From contig OY759217.1 in NCBI GenBank assembly GCA_963662175.1, forward strand, positions 52,056,108-52,120,107: 64,000 nt of DNA. Direction: 5' to 3'. Positions 42,480 to 53,499 of this stretch are shown one piece after another. Within the stretch, counting starts at the first letter, position 1. Each line of letters opens with the position of its first letter. Source of the stretch: Aradus depressus. Taxonomy: Eukaryota; Arthropoda; Insecta; Hemiptera; Aradidae. The notes beneath the pieces are model-generated. The model worked only from the letters and a program-made list of their open reading frames with translations. It did no database searches and was not told where the DNA came from. The position numbers were made by a program, and so were the translations under genes.

Positions 42480-42796
42480 ATGTGTGAGGTGTTTGAGTTA
42501 TTTGATTATGTGTGGTGTGGTGTAATAAGTGTTTGGGGGAGGGCTAGGTAGCGGCCGGGGCTATAGGTGTGATGCAGATGAGGGGAGGAGTGGGGAGTGG
42601 GGAGTGGAGAGGAGGACCACCCCCCGGCAGTCAGCCAATAGGAGCTGAGAACGGAGAGAGGCCACGCCCCCTTGCCGCCCCGACAAAACCCTGGCCGGGA
42701 GGCAGAGCGCAGAAGTAGAGTCCCGTCAGTGGTAGTGTTCACATCACCTCAGTGCAGTGTCCACGCTATGTGAGCTCGACCTCATCCACGATAGAC
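42480..42796 (+). promoter_or_regulatory. Promoter and 5' UTR of traffic jam
   Basis: GC content rises sharply from about 42540. A CCAAT box (gccaatagg) lies at about 42633 and a GC/KLF-type box (ccacgccccc) at about 42662. No TATA box is seen. Two arthropod-type initiators (TCAGT) are at 42726-42730 and 42749-42753, so transcription probably starts near one of them. That gives a 5' UTR of about 50 to 70 bases. A G-rich segment (ggggagtggggagtgg) lies near 42590 to 42607. These assignments are inferred from motifs and position only. Confidence 0.55.
42768..42773 (+). promoter_or_regulatory. Start-stop upstream ORF (ATGTGA)
   Basis: An ATG followed at once by TGA lies 23 bases upstream of the traffic jam start and downstream of both candidate initiators. 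Such minimal upstream ORFs can hold back ribosomes and lower translation of the main frame. Whether it is used depends on the real transcription start. Confidence 0.5.
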
Positions 42797-43720
42797 ATGG
42801 AGCCTGAAGAGAACCATCTAGCTGACCAGTATGTTGAAGAGTTTGTTTTGGATCACTTCGGCGACGTAGCAGTCAAGAAGGAAGGTGTGGTAATGGAGCG
42901 TCTTCCATCGATGCCGCTTGGCTGTGGAGGCGGCGTAGTGGCTATAGGGCCTCATTCACCGCCGCATCACCTGCTCACACCCCCCGGGCATCCCCACGAG
43001 CATGAGGAATACAGTGTGGTGACTATGGGACCGGGAGGGGCTCATGGGGGACTTGTCCCGCAAGCTATCATGTACCCAGACACCCCGGGCACCCCGCCGG
43101 ACACCCCCCCAGAGAGCAACAGTCCCCACTCGCCCCCCAGACACTACCAGCGAGAGCTGATGGAGGACATGGTATGGGTGCCGCAGCCGCTGGACCTAAG
43201 GCCAAGCTGCATCTCCGAGCTAGGCCCTCCTATGTCCGACTGGGGGGACAGTCAACCCACCCCCCTCCTATCCACCCCCAATCCCAAGTACCACCACCAC
43301 CACCACCACGATATGGACGAGCCACCCCTGCCGTCCTCAGGCCGCTCCGCAGATGATCTCGTCAGCGATGACCTCCTTATGTGTCTTTCCGTCAGGGAAC
43401 TCAACAAGCGCCTCCAAGGTTACCCCAGGGAAGTCGTGGTCAAACTTAAACAAAAAAGGCGTACCCTCAAGAACAGGGGCTACGCGCAGAACTGCCGGAG
43501 CAAGCGGCTTCATCAGCGACATGAACTGGAGATGATGAACCGTGAACTGCAGAATGAGCTGCATCGACTGAAGCAGGAGCTGAGCAGGGTCTCTCAGGAA
43601 CGGGAGATGTACAAACAGGAGCGGGAAATGCTGCTGAAGTCCGGCGAGAGGAACGTCCGGCTGGACATGCTGCGGAAGAGAGACAGGAGCGAGCCGGCCG
43701 CCCAGGAGATCTATATGTGA
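42797..43720 (+). CDS. tj: Traffic jam orthologue, large Maf bZIP transcription factor
   Basis: This is a 307-residue protein in one exon. The start is the first in-frame ATG (gac before ATGG); the frame is open further upstream but only from a GTG. The N-terminal [15 protein letters not shown] followed by VKKE is the conserved acidic Maf N-terminal motif with a sumoylation consensus. Residues 50 to 180 are rich in Pro, Ser and Thr, with a six-histidine run at 166 to 171. The extended homology region spans about 186 to 220 ([14 protein letters not shown]). The basic region includes [12 protein letters not shown] (226 to 237), the Maf signature contacting the MARE site. The zipper heptads are L244, L251, L258, V265, Y272 and L279. 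Large Mafs bind TGCTGA-flanked sites as dimers in the nucleus; in Drosophila, Traffic jam controls gonadal somatic cells and the piRNA pathway gene Piwi. It is shorter than the fly protein. It is GC-rich compared with its AT-rich surroundings. Confidence 0.96.
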   Translation: MEPEENHLADQYVEEFVLDHFGDVAVKKEGVVMERLPSMPLGCGGGVVAIGPHSPPHHLLTPPGHPHEHEEYSVVTMGPGGAHGGLVPQAIMYPDTPGTPPDTPPESNSPHSPPRHYQRELMEDMVWVPQPLDLRPSCISELGPPMSDWGDSQPTPLLSTPNPKYHHHHHHDMDEPPLPSSGRSADDLVSDDLLMCLSVRELNKRLQGYPREVVVKLKQKRRTLKNRGYAQNCRSKRLHQRHELEMMNRELQNELHRLKQELSRVSQEREMYKQEREMLLKSGERNVRLDMLRKRDRSEPAAQEIYM

Positions 43721-43731
43721 CAGAGGTAAGT
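43721..43731 (+). promoter_or_regulatory. Consensus splice donor just after the stop codon
   Basis: The sequence cagag then gtaagt places a strong donor at 43726, five bases after the TGA. It implies an intron in the 3' UTR or alternative 3' ends. No coding change would result. The acceptor was not identified. Confidence 0.55.
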
Positions 43732-46700
43732 AGGATGTCGAGCAGGACCGGGAGTTGGTGCACTGGACCATGGGTAATCCTTCTGAAAGTCTGTCATCTC
43801 AACGTTCATTCCTTATCAATCCCTTTCCTTTATATGTCAAAAATAATTATTCACGTTCCGTAGAATGTTTTCATCCATGTTGTCCCCTATTGCAGAAATT
43901 ATTTTAAAAAATACGTAAACTATGCATAAGCGGTGTTTTTATGTGGAATTCCCGCGGAATTTGAAAACGATTGTATAAATTTTAAAAGTCACAAATATCT
44001 TGATTAGAAAACTTGTATTAATTTAATATCTTTTTAATATTCATTCATTTGTAAAATCTCGTTAGACGCCATCCCGCTCGCTTAGAAAACGGCAATATGT
44101 CATTTATACAATTATTTTCAGGTATTTCTGGAATTTTCACATAATAAAAACCTTGTCTTTGCATGTTGTAGAATCTGAGATAATCCAGGTCTTATGGACA
44201 TTTTGATTAAGTAACACATATGTTTTAGCTTAGTCATCTGATCCAAATCCCCTTTTGTCGACCAGCAAATGGTTCAATTTAATTCCCGATATTTCAAACG
44301 GATAACCGATGGTCCTATTTATCATATGCCTCCCGAGCGAGAAATTTACAAAAAAGTATCTATGTGGAGCGAACCTGCTTTGGACGTCCTAGGGGAGTTG
44401 AGAGATTCGGGACATTTGTGGAAGCAGGACTGGTAGGGACATAGTCTTGGACACCAATAAATCAACCATTATATTACATATAAATTTTGTAATTTTGTTA
44501 TATATTTTAAAATCTTTTCTTTTTTAATTCTTTATGGTCAAAAATGGATAATTTTGATATTGAATGTCGATGAAGAAAAGGAAAAGTTGAAAAAAAAACA
44601 AAAAAAAAAAAAAAACCCTCACGATTGTAGTCAAAAAGAGTTTTTGTTCTTCTTAAAGGAATATATGACATTAAAAAAAAAAAAAAAAACTTCAGTTTCG
44701 CGCTTCCTTCAAAGCGCATAAGATATCTTCTTCAAATTGCAAGATTTTGTATCGCATTCATTGATATAATGAGTTCATTTGTTAAGAAAACCTCTCATAT
44801 ACAAAATTGTCACATTAAAAAAATTTTCACTGTGCCAGATCTCCGCTTGAAAAAATAAACAACAAATTTAATGAGATGCCCAGGTCGGATTCGAACTCCC
44901 AACTTTCTCCTCTCTAGGCGGACACTAAATAGGCCATAAATGTGAAAAATAAATACAATAAAATAAAAAAATAATAATAATAGAAGCGATGTATAAAATC
45001 TGGCAAAAAAATGTTAAGTTATTTTTTGGTGTCCTAACGTGATGTCAGAGATACGCTCTCTATGTGGTCATGTCCTCCTCTCGGGCGCACTTTGTCCAAA
45101 TGTAAATTCTCCCAAATTTTATCTAAAGCTCTTTTGTAAATTTTATTGAAATTTTTGTTTATAAATTGTAAATTGCTTTATAAAAAATGGAAAAAAATAA
45201 AAAAAAACAATTAAAAATATTTTAATACAAAGTTATTTATAAATCGGTAGTAGGGTTTGCAATCCTGGCTGAATTTCAATCCCGGTTTAGAAATGGGAAA
45301 TTCTGAGATTAGAAACGCAAAAATCCCGGAATTTCAAGGCTATTCATTGTTTAAATTAAATTAAAGTAGATTAAATAATTTAATATTCAAAAACAATCAA
45401 CGGAACTAAAATTATAACACGAAAGATATCAGAATATTAAATTAGAATAACTTTTGTTCAAAAGATATGGTGGAGGATGTTCCCAAAAACGAAATCATCC
45501 ATTTTCGATAGATGTTGACATTTTGTATTTTATTATTTCATTTATTATAATTTCCCGCAATATGTGCCAATATGTGCCAATATGTCCGCCTTCCTCTATT
45601 AATATTTTATTTTATTTTCTATTCATTTTCATTTTTATAATGGAAAAAGGAATTCTTATTTGGTTTTACACATATCCTTTAGTCCGTTATGAAAATCTGG
45701 AAAAAAAATGTTATATCATTAATAATTAAAAAAATGAATTACTTATCGATTCGAGTAGAATAAATTATACTTAAGTGTGAACAAAATATAAATTGTAATA
45801 TAAAAACAAAATTAATTATATGTAATTAAAATTATATATAATAAATCAAAATAAAAAATAGGCCAGGATTGAAAGAAAATGTTCCGGAATGGCAAACCCT
45901 AATGGGTAGTGTATCAAATGTTATGATAGATATGATAAATATTTATTTATATAAATATATTAAATACATATTTAATGGTATCAAAAACATTACCATATCA
46001 TGTGCGCCTTTTCCAAAAGAGTTTTTAGGGTGAGGTGACCATTCTATATTTTCTTAAGTACAAATAAAAAATTCACTATTGTTTTAATTTTTTTAAAAAT
46101 AAGTATTACTTTTTATAGTTCGTTTAAATATTTCTTTTTTATAATAAAAAGGAGAAAAAAAAAAATTTATGATCAAGGATAATAATAATCTTTGAACATA
46201 ATGATTAAAAAAAAATTGTTTTTTGAATATAAATCTATAATTTTCTTTGGCTATGTTATAAGCAAATTAATTTGTTAAAAAAAAATAGTGCCAAGTAGGT
46301 TATACAATTAACAATTATTAATTTATAATAATATTACAATTTATTATAATTTGTAATGGTAATATTAGCTCCATGATGGCATTAATAAAAAAAAAAAAAA
46401 AAATGAATCTTAGTTGATTGTTGGTCGGTTTTATTGGGGCCCAGGAAGTTTCGTAGTTTTGTGTTTTGTACGAAACAAAGGTTTGTTTCTGTACGTTGTT
46501 TGTAATCATTTAGAAACAAACAAATATTAACAAAACAATAATATGAAAAGGGGTCAATGGAATCGACAAACAATTTTTTAACTTAATTCATATAAGTATA
46601 AATAAAAAAAAAATAAACATTCCTATAATTTTAAATTTTTCAGAGACTGCTTTATATTATATTTCTGTTTTGTTCCTGTTTTTTTGTTTTTTTAATTTTT

Positions 46701-47575
46701 TTTAAGGGTAAACAGAATTACATTTAAATTTTTTTTATATTTATTCTTTAGTTGATCGATTGCCTTTTTAATTTTTTGTTGTTTTGTAAATATTTGTAAT
46801 TTCTTTAGTAATTTAAATAATGAAAGCAATAATTTTAAAAATGAAATTCTCCTGATATTCTTGTACTTCTTATTTCCTTCGAAGCTATCTTGGACAACGA
46901 TGAACAACAACTTTATTTTAGATTTATTTTGATTTTTATATTAAATATTTTTTTTTTCCACATCTAAGACTTTCATTTCTTCTCTAGGATTCACAAAAAG
47001 TAATCCTGATTGGTTGAGTTTTTAAATAAATAAATCCAAATGTAGTAAAAAATAAAAAAATAATACAATTTATTCCTTTAGTCAACGTGAATAAAATTGA
47101 TTTTCTTTATTTTTTCCTTTAACAGAATTAATCTATTCAAGCACTCAAAATGAAGGTTTCACTGCCTATAGAACTAATGCAACTTTTAGGAAGCACAAAA
47201 TTAACATAATGTATAAATAAATTATAAGTTATCTATCTTAATGTCTCTTACAGGATTCAGTTACCAATAAGTTACCAGTTATTTGTTTCTAAGAAGTGCA
47301 GTATAAACATTTTTAAAATTTATGTATCTTTGTTTTCATTAATTTTCTTGTACAAATTGTAAATTTAAAAAAAACAGAAAAAAAAAAGAACTTTTGATTG
47401 GTTCTAGATATAATAAAATTTTATATAAATTTTTCTGAATTTCATTTATCCTTTATATTTTTCTGAAATAAGGAGCAGTAGGTCATTTCATGAACTGCAG
47501 AATAAATTTTTATTAAAAAATGAAAATATTGATTGAACAAAAATCGATTGCAAAGAAAGTACCTAAGTATGAAAA
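43732..47575. other. AT-rich 3' flank of traffic jam
   Basis: This long gene-poor stretch may include the 3' UTR intron and terminal exon. Homopolymer A/T tracts are frequent (about 44588 to 44616, 44673 to 44689, 46387 to 46402). A short tandem of atatgtgcca lies at about 45555 to 45590. No coding exon or known transposon is recognised. Several 60 to 90 codon frames are AT-bias products. Confidence 0.45.
44873..44936 (-). pseudogene. Possible tRNA-like remnant
   Basis: On the minus strand it has agttcgaatccgacctgggc, a good B box with T-stem-like pairing, and a 5' part ggcctatttagtgtccgcct that does not make a full cloverleaf. It may be an old tRNA pseudogene or SINE head. Confidence 0.25.
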
Positions 47576-47905
47576 AATGCTCAGTGGTATGCGTGCTTGC
47601 TTACTGACCTCAAGATCCCGGGTTTGAGACCCGGCTGAGGCCTTTAGTTTATTTTATTTTATTTGGGAGGTAAAACAAATGTAAGCAAGTCATCCTTCGG
47701 ATGGGACGTTAAGCGATGGTCCCAAGCCTCTCAGGTATTCGTTAAAAACCCCTATACTTGGTGAATAAAAATTTAGGGGAGGTAAAATTTAGGACACCCT
47801 TAGTAGAATTGGATTGATGACCGACCGAGCGACGAAAGAGCGTTCTGGTAGTAGGCGATATAATATTATAGTTGAAACCCGTGTATGTCATAATAACTAA
47901 CTAGA
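47576..47905 (+). repeat. SINE-A, near full-length
   Basis: It begins inside the A box (gctcagtggtatgcgtgctt), with a B-box-like ggtttgagacc, a lengthened hairpin, the catccttcggatgggacgtt body and a diverged tail ending gtcataataactaacta. Confidence 0.85.
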
Positions 47906-48037
47906 CCAGAATAAATCTATAATAGTTTCATGAAATAAAGTTTATATATTATCATAAATTCAACATCTTTTTGAAGTTAGTTAAGAAATAGAATGTGAAA
48001 AAATATCTCTAAATTTCGTGATACGTTCATTACATCG
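47906..48037. other. Non-coding
   Basis: The end matches the Repeat B word ttcattacatcggcagtta, so the next SINE is inserted into Repeat B. Confidence 0.4.
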
Positions 48038-48245
48038 GCAGTTAGTTATGATGACTAATGCCCAGGCTTTAACTACAAAGTCCTATCGCCTACTACCTGA
48101 GCGCTATTTTGTTATTATAGTGGACATGAACCCGACTACTGTGGGAGTCCTATATTTTGCCTGTCCAGGTTTATTCACCTAAGGTCTTTATGAGTACCTG
48201 AGATCGTTCCTGACATCGCTCCTGACATCGTTCCTGACATCGCCC
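48038..48245 (-). repeat. SINE-A, 3' part with short internal repeat
   Basis: The tail lies at the left (gttagttatgatgactaatg). After gagtacctgagatcgttcc, the words cctgacatcg are repeated three times and the head is missing. Confidence 0.78.
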
Positions 48246-48515
48246 CATCACAGTTATTAGAGTTTTTTTTAAAGCCCACTTCCACTCCTTCCCTTCAGCC
48301 AATTCAGGTGTCGCCCTTGTGACGTTCTGGGTATGGTTATAATATTTCGTGTCGATACTTTCACACTATCGGGAGTCATCGTGTTCATTGATATACAGAC
48401 AGACCAGAAATTATTTTTGTCATTCTTTGGAGTTAGAGGGTAGGGAAAAATCAAATTCCGGTGAAAATTTAACATCGAATTTCTGATTGATTAGATATAA
48501 CTTTCTTACAGCTGG
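48246..48515 (-). repeat. Repeat B copy, right part
   Basis: It starts at agttattagagttttttttt-like text and contains atatttcgtgtcgatacttt, cactatcgggagtcatcg, aaaaatcaaattccggtgaa and atttaacatcgaatttctga. Confidence 0.65.
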
Positions 48516-48839
48516 GGAAGTAATACTGAAGGCTGTATCTATGCCGGTACATATCTGTATCTTTGCTGATAGATATAACGGGGAGAAGGGCTAATTAGAC
48601 ACGCCCTCCCTATCTCTGCCTACGGCTGTGACCTGTTGAGAGGAAGGGTGATACCAGAACACAACCCTCTTCATTATACAAACATAACCCGGACCTGTCA
48701 CCGTCTCAATGTTGAGTGGTGACAATTGTCACCAGGGAGGGAGTGGGGATATCACCGTGCCAGCTGACTCCACCCTCCCTTTCATTATAACTACATCAAC
48801 AGACAACAGACACATTTCTATAAAGTGGAAGTTAAAAGG
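48516..48839. other. Unassigned, moderately GC-rich
   Basis: The segment 48580 to 48790 is richer in GC than its surroundings, with gtggtgacaattgtcaccag, a palindrome-like word. No coding frame is convincing. Confidence 0.3.
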
Positions 48840-49174
48840 GATGTTGTTTATTGTATTTAAACATTTTTTTTTAGAAATTGGACCACCAAAAAGAAAGATA
48901 ACTGTCGGTGAATCATTGGCAATATATTGATACTTCACAGAACGAATTGATCAATTACCTTTTTGATCCATCTCCAAAACCAGTCGACTGTTTGCGCTAA
49001 TATTGAATAGTTGATTTACATAGGGGCTCCTATATCCTCATACTAAAATTTTGTGTCGATACATTCATTACATCGGGAGATTCCGCTGAAAATTAATATA
49101 TGCTATCCTTATGGAGTTTCGAATGTACATATGACATTATGTGTCGATACATTCATTACAACGGCAGTTATTAG
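48840..49174 (-). repeat. Repeat B copies (left part of split copy)
   Basis: It contains ggtgaatcattggcaatata, attttgtgtcgatacattca and attacaacggcagttattag; the last word is the target of the SINE that follows. Confidence 0.6.
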
Positions 49175-49510
49175 TTAGGTTAGGTTAGCATTTATGACTC
49201 ATGCCCGGGCTTTGACTACGAGGTCATATCGCCTACTACCAGAGCGCTCTTTCGTCACTCTGGTGGACATAAGTCCGACTCTACTGTGAGAGTCCTAAAT
49301 TTTTATTCACCTAGGGTAGGAGTCTTTAACGAGTACCTGACATCATACAGGCTCGGGACCATCGCTTAACGTCCCATCCGAAGGACGGCGTGCTTAAGTT
49401 TATTTAACCTCCCGGATGAAATAAACTAAGGGCCTCGGCCGAGTTACGAACCCACGTTCTTGAGCTCAGAAGGCAAGCACGCATACCACTGAGCTACCGG
49501 CGCCCTCTCA
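49175..49510 (-). repeat. SINE-A, full-length copy with 10-bp target duplication
   Basis: It is flanked by cagttattag at 49165-49174 and 49511-49520. The head is at the right, ending accggcgccctctca. The tail at the left reads ttaggttaggttagcattta before gactcatgcccgggcttt. The insertion is inside Repeat B, so SINE-A was active after that Repeat B copy existed. Confidence 0.92.
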
Positions 49511-49810
49511 CAGTTATTAGAGTCTTTGAGTTAAGCCTCTTCCCTAATCACCCCTCCCCTTTGTCTGGTTTGGCTGAAAATCTGTAGGGATCGTCCTTAG
49601 GTGTTGGATACACATATAAAATTTCGTGTCGATATAATCGTTCTATCGGGAGTTATCGTGTTCACAGATTCAATCACACAAACAGATTTTTTTTTTTCAC
49701 TTTAGGAAACATGGGGTCGGAGAACATAAAATTCCATTGGAAACTCAACGTCGAATTTGTGACAGATTATATAACTTCTCCTATACTTGGTATATCTGGG
49801 AAGTAACAAA
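49511..49810 (-). repeat. Repeat B, right part of split copy
   Basis: It continues cagttattagagtctttgag, ggctgaaaatctgtaggga, aatttcgtgtcgatataatc, tcgggagttatcgtgttcac, aaaactcaacgtcgaatttg. This is one of the best preserved copies. Confidence 0.75.
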
Positions 49811-50113
49811 TGTGGGTTGCCAGTAAATGGATTCTAGGAATAAGGACTATCCTATCTTCCGTCCTCTCTCGCCTTAAATGAACTAACATTAAATTCTATG
49901 AAGCTTCCTCCGAAGTAGGCCCCACTCCACTCCGGATGTGCCTCCTCTCCATCCAGCTCTGGATAGAACCTCATAACAATAGTTTTTCATTTCCTGTTTC
50001 TCTATTTCCGAAAGGTACTTTTTGACACTAAAGTTGCCTCTCTCTCTCTCTCTGGAGCGTTTCTAGCAACATTTTTAAATTTGTTTACACCCTCAGCTAT
50101 ACGAACTATAGGG
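49811..50113. other. Non-coding; CT repeat
   Basis: A (CT)n tract lies at about 50038 to 50052. The last 30 bases belong to Repeat B. Confidence 0.4.
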
Positions 50114-50121
50114 GAAGTTAT

Positions 50122-50770
50122 CAGGGGCGTAGCCAGGGGGGCGCGGGCCCTCCCCCCCTGGTCAGAGCAAAAAAGCCAAGATAAAAATTAAATAAACTAA
50201 AAAAATAGTTTTTATTAAAAGTGGATTGCTTGTAAGTTACCAATAAGATCTTCAAATTTCCCGTGCTTCTGATTCCTAAATCAGCAATCAGCTGTTACAT
50301 AAATGTACATCTACAAAACAAGTCATATTACATTAAATGTATTTTATTTAAATATATATGAATTCGATCGTTTCATTTCCTCGCTCAAAATCGTCATTTA
50401 TGTTATACTTTATACTCTTAAAGCTGATTTTACATGTGCAATAAAAATGCAAACCGCAGCAGCAGCAGCAAATGCATGCTATTGGATGTGAGTCATTTAA
50501 TTCTAAAAGCACAGAAACCACAGCGTGCATTTGCTGCTGCTGCGCTTTGCATTTTTGCTGCTCATGTAAAGTCAACTTAAGTATTACAGTCAGTGGTTAC
50601 CTCAGGGGGAGCTTCTAGAGGTCTGAGTCTCCCAAATTAATAACAAAAAGTCTGCAACGCTAACCACGGAAACTGCGGGCTGTGCCCCCGGGAGTCTATA
50701 CCCCCTACGCTCGTAGCCTAAATTTGCCCCCCCCTCCCCTCCCCTGCTCAAAATCCTGGCTACGCCCCTG
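50122..50770. mobile_element. hAT-type MITE, long copy, 8-bp target duplication
   Basis: This 649-bp element starts caggggcgtagccaggg and ends ctggctacgcccctg. The flanking 8-bp repeat gaagttat (50114-50121 and 50771-50778) defines the ends. It is inserted into Repeat B, which resumes with gtaatcggccaaacattcga. The internal CAG-rich stem (gcagcagcagcaaatgcatg and its complement) is longer than in the copy at 5731. Confidence 0.92.
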
Positions 50771-51013
50771 GAAGTTATGTAATCGGCCAAACATTCGATG
50801 CGGAGTTTTTCAACGTAATTTCATGTTTTCCGACCTCTAAATTTCAAACATTCATTTGTTTTTATACCACATGAAGGGACCAAACATGACTCTCAAGTTC
50901 CAAAATAATTTTTTTAAATACTTTTTTTTAATAAAGATGAATAATAAGTATGAATTACCGAATGAAAAATTATTTTTTTGGATCTTCTGAAAAAATATAA
51001 TTCATTTGTTAAA
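50771..51013. other. Repeat B end and AT-rich flank of the array
   Basis: Repeat B text ends near 50850. The rest, up to the first array unit, is AT-rich. Confidence 0.4.
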
Positions 51014-52490
51014 GTATGAGGTGTAGTTTGTGTGTGCGAACAGGATAATTGTATGAGGTGTAGTTTGTGTGTGCGAACAGGATAATTGTATGAGGTGTAG
51101 TTTGTGTGTGCGAACAGGATAATTGTATGAGGTGTAGTTTGTGTGTGCGAACAGGATAATTGTATGAGGTGTAGTTTGTGTGTGCGAACAGGATAATTGT
51201 ATGAGGTGTAGTTTGTGTGTGCGAACAGGATAATTGTATGAGGTGTAGTTTGTGTGTGCGAACAGGATAATTGTATGAGGTGTAGTTTGTGTGTGCGAAC
51301 AGGATAATTGTATGAGGTGTAGTTTGTGTGTGCGAACAGGATAATTGTATGAGGTGTAGTTTGTGTGTGCGAACAGGATAATTGTATGAGGTGTAGTTTG
51401 TGTGTGCGAACAGGATAATTGTATGAGGTGTAGTTTGTGTGTGCGAACAGGATAATTGTATGAGGTGTAGTTTGTGTGTGCGAACAGGATAATTGTATGA
51501 GGTGTAGTTTGTGTGTGCGAACAGGATAATTGTATGAGGTGTAGTTTGTGTGTGCGAACAGGATAATTGTATGAGGTGTAGTTTGTGTGTGCGAACAGGA
51601 TAATTGTATGAGGTGTAGTTTGTGTGTGCGAACAGGATAATTGTATGAGGTGTAGTTTGTGTGTGCGAACAGGATAATTCCCAATGACTTTTGTGTGTGC
51701 GAACAGGATAATTGTATGAGGTGTAGTTTGTGTGTGCGAACAGGATAATTGTATGAGGTGTAGTTTGTGTGTGCGAACAGGATAATTGTATGAGGTGTAG
51801 TTTGTGTGTGCGAACAGGATAATTGTATGAGGTGTAGTTTGTGTGTGCGAACAGGATAATTGTATGAGGTGTAGTTTGTGTGTGCGAACAGGATAATTGT
51901 ATGAGGTGTAGTTTGTGTGTGCGAACAGGATAATTGTATGAGGTGTAGTTTGTGTGTGCGAACAGGATAATTGTATGAGGTGTAGTTTGTGTGTGCGAAC
52001 AGGATAATTGTATGAGGTGTAGTTTGTGTGTGCGAACAGGATAATTGTATGAGGTGTAGTTTGTGTGTGCGAACAGGATAATTGTATGAGGTGTAGTTTG
52101 TGTGTGCGAACAGGATAATTGTATGAGGTGTAGTTTGTGTGTGCGAACAGGATAATTGTATGAGGTGTAGTTTGTGTGTGCGAACAGGATAATTGTATGA
52201 GGTGTAGTTTGTATGTGCGAACAGGATAATTCCCAATGACTTTTGTGTGTGCGAACAGGATAATTGTATGAGGTGTAGTTTGTGTGTGCGAACAGGATAA
52301 TTGTATGAGGTGTAGTTTGTGTGTGCGAACAGGATAATTGTATGAGGTGTAGTTTGTGTGTGCGAACAGGATAATTGTATGAGGTGTAGTTTGTGTGTGC
52401 GAACAGGATAATTCCCAATGACTTTTGTGTGTGCGAACAGGATAATTCCCAATGACTTTTGTGTGTGCGAACAGGATAATTCCCAATGTC
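51014..52490 (-). repeat. 37-bp minisatellite, about 40 copies
   Basis: The unit on the plus strand is gtatgaggtgtagtttgtgt then gtgcgaacaggataatt. A 34-bp variant beginning cccaatgacttttgtg appears at about 51680, 52231, 52411 and 52447. Copies are nearly identical. Since 37 is not a multiple of three and the unit has no stop in any minus frame, all three minus frames stay open for about 1.4 kb. These 470 to 510 codon frames are not genes. Confidence 0.97.
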
Positions 52491-52860
52491 TTTTCTCCCA
52501 ATATCTCCTATAAGGCTATTCAGTTCCTCGACAGTACATTCATGATGTTATAATTTTCAATTATTCATACGGAATAAGGCTTATAGTCCTTCAACTGTAG
52601 TAACGCTAGCTTTGGAGCTAAAACTAATTTATTCAAAAAGATTCCTCATTAATCATTGCAGTGATTTTTGAGTTACAAAGATAGCGTGGGTGGATGCTGG
52701 GATGAACCAGATATTGAGGTACCTACTAATACACCTATAACCTTCCACAGACGATGACGAACAAATTTTAAAAAAAATTAATCAAATCCATGAAGCCGTT
52801 CGTGAGTTATAGCGGTACAACGCACAGACATTTTCAGCTTTATATATATGATGTTGAGAC
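52491..52860 (-). mobile_element. Helitron-like element, 5' part, containing the 37-bp array
   Basis: On the minus strand it begins tcatatatataaagctgaaa near 52855 and reads gtaactcacgaacggctt-like text. It then reaches ctagcgttac and ttgaaggactataagcctta, followed by caattattcatacgg in reverse. The last 110 bases (52495 to 52600) match 59985 to 60085 in inverse orientation. It then runs straight into the 37-bp array. Confidence 0.6.
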
Positions 52861-53019
52861 ATTTTCCCATGAAGTTGGAACAGACAGACAAAGAAAACAG
52901 AAGGCAGGACAGGTCAAAACAGCTCGTATGGTCTTTGTGTGACCTGAAACAGATAAAACCTAAGTAAATGTACAGAGAGACCCCCCCAGAGATAATGAGT
53001 CCTTCACCAGGGGGGCCAT

Positions 53020-53230
53020 GGGTGGCCGTGCGAGCTAGAGCGTAGAGCTTTAGTTGCATGGTTTCCCATGGTTTGCGGGTTCAAATCCCGTTCGGGAGTG
53101 AGTTTTATTTCGTAGATAGAACTCCCTCCCGGGGCCATGGATGTCGTAAATATATAGATAACACATTGACATAGCTAATATGCATCGAAAAACTTGCTTT
53201 GCTCCAGAAGTGCAAAAAAAAAAAAAAAAA
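53020..53230 (+). repeat. SINE-B copy with 17-base poly-A tail
   Basis: The tRNA-like head has B box ggttcaaatcc near 53079. The body contains agatagaactccctcccggg, gccatggatgtcgtaaatat, and the end cagaagtgc followed by 17 A (53214 to 53230). The poly-A end suggests LINE-1-like or R1-type mobilisation, unlike SINE-A. A second copy lies at about 28013. Confidence 0.75.
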
Positions 53231-53499
53231 CTACTAAATAATCCAAAAATCCAAAATGAATGGCAGGTAATTCGGTTGAACGGTGAGTTCGTGAAGCGGC
53301 TGGGTTATATAAACAGCTTGTATAGAATGTAGGCTATGTTGTTGTTATTTGGGTAAAATAAACAAATTATATATAACATAATAGTTCAATAACACATAGA
53401 CAGAGCGCTCTCTCTCAATCCAGAGAATTATTTAATTAAATAATAGAACATTAGTTTGTTGAAAAATGGTTAGTTATCTATTAGCTATCTACTGCAGTG
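53231..53499. other. Non-coding
   Basis: Nothing is recognised. Confidence 0.4.

Noticed and set aside
42752..42796. Upstream start for traffic jam at 42752
   Set aside because: That codon is GTG; the first in-frame ATG is 42797 and it begins the conserved Maf N-terminal motif.
43337..43771. Minus-strand frames across the traffic jam gene
   Set aside because: They are antisense to the conserved bZIP coding region and show no family similarity.
49175..49195. Telomeric TTAGG repeats
   Set aside because: Only two or three ttagg-like words occur and they belong to the tail of a SINE.
51014..52490. CRISPR array or long repeat protein
   Set aside because: Direct repeats are contiguous with no unique spacers, the genome is eukaryotic, and all three frames are open on one strand because the unit lacks stops.
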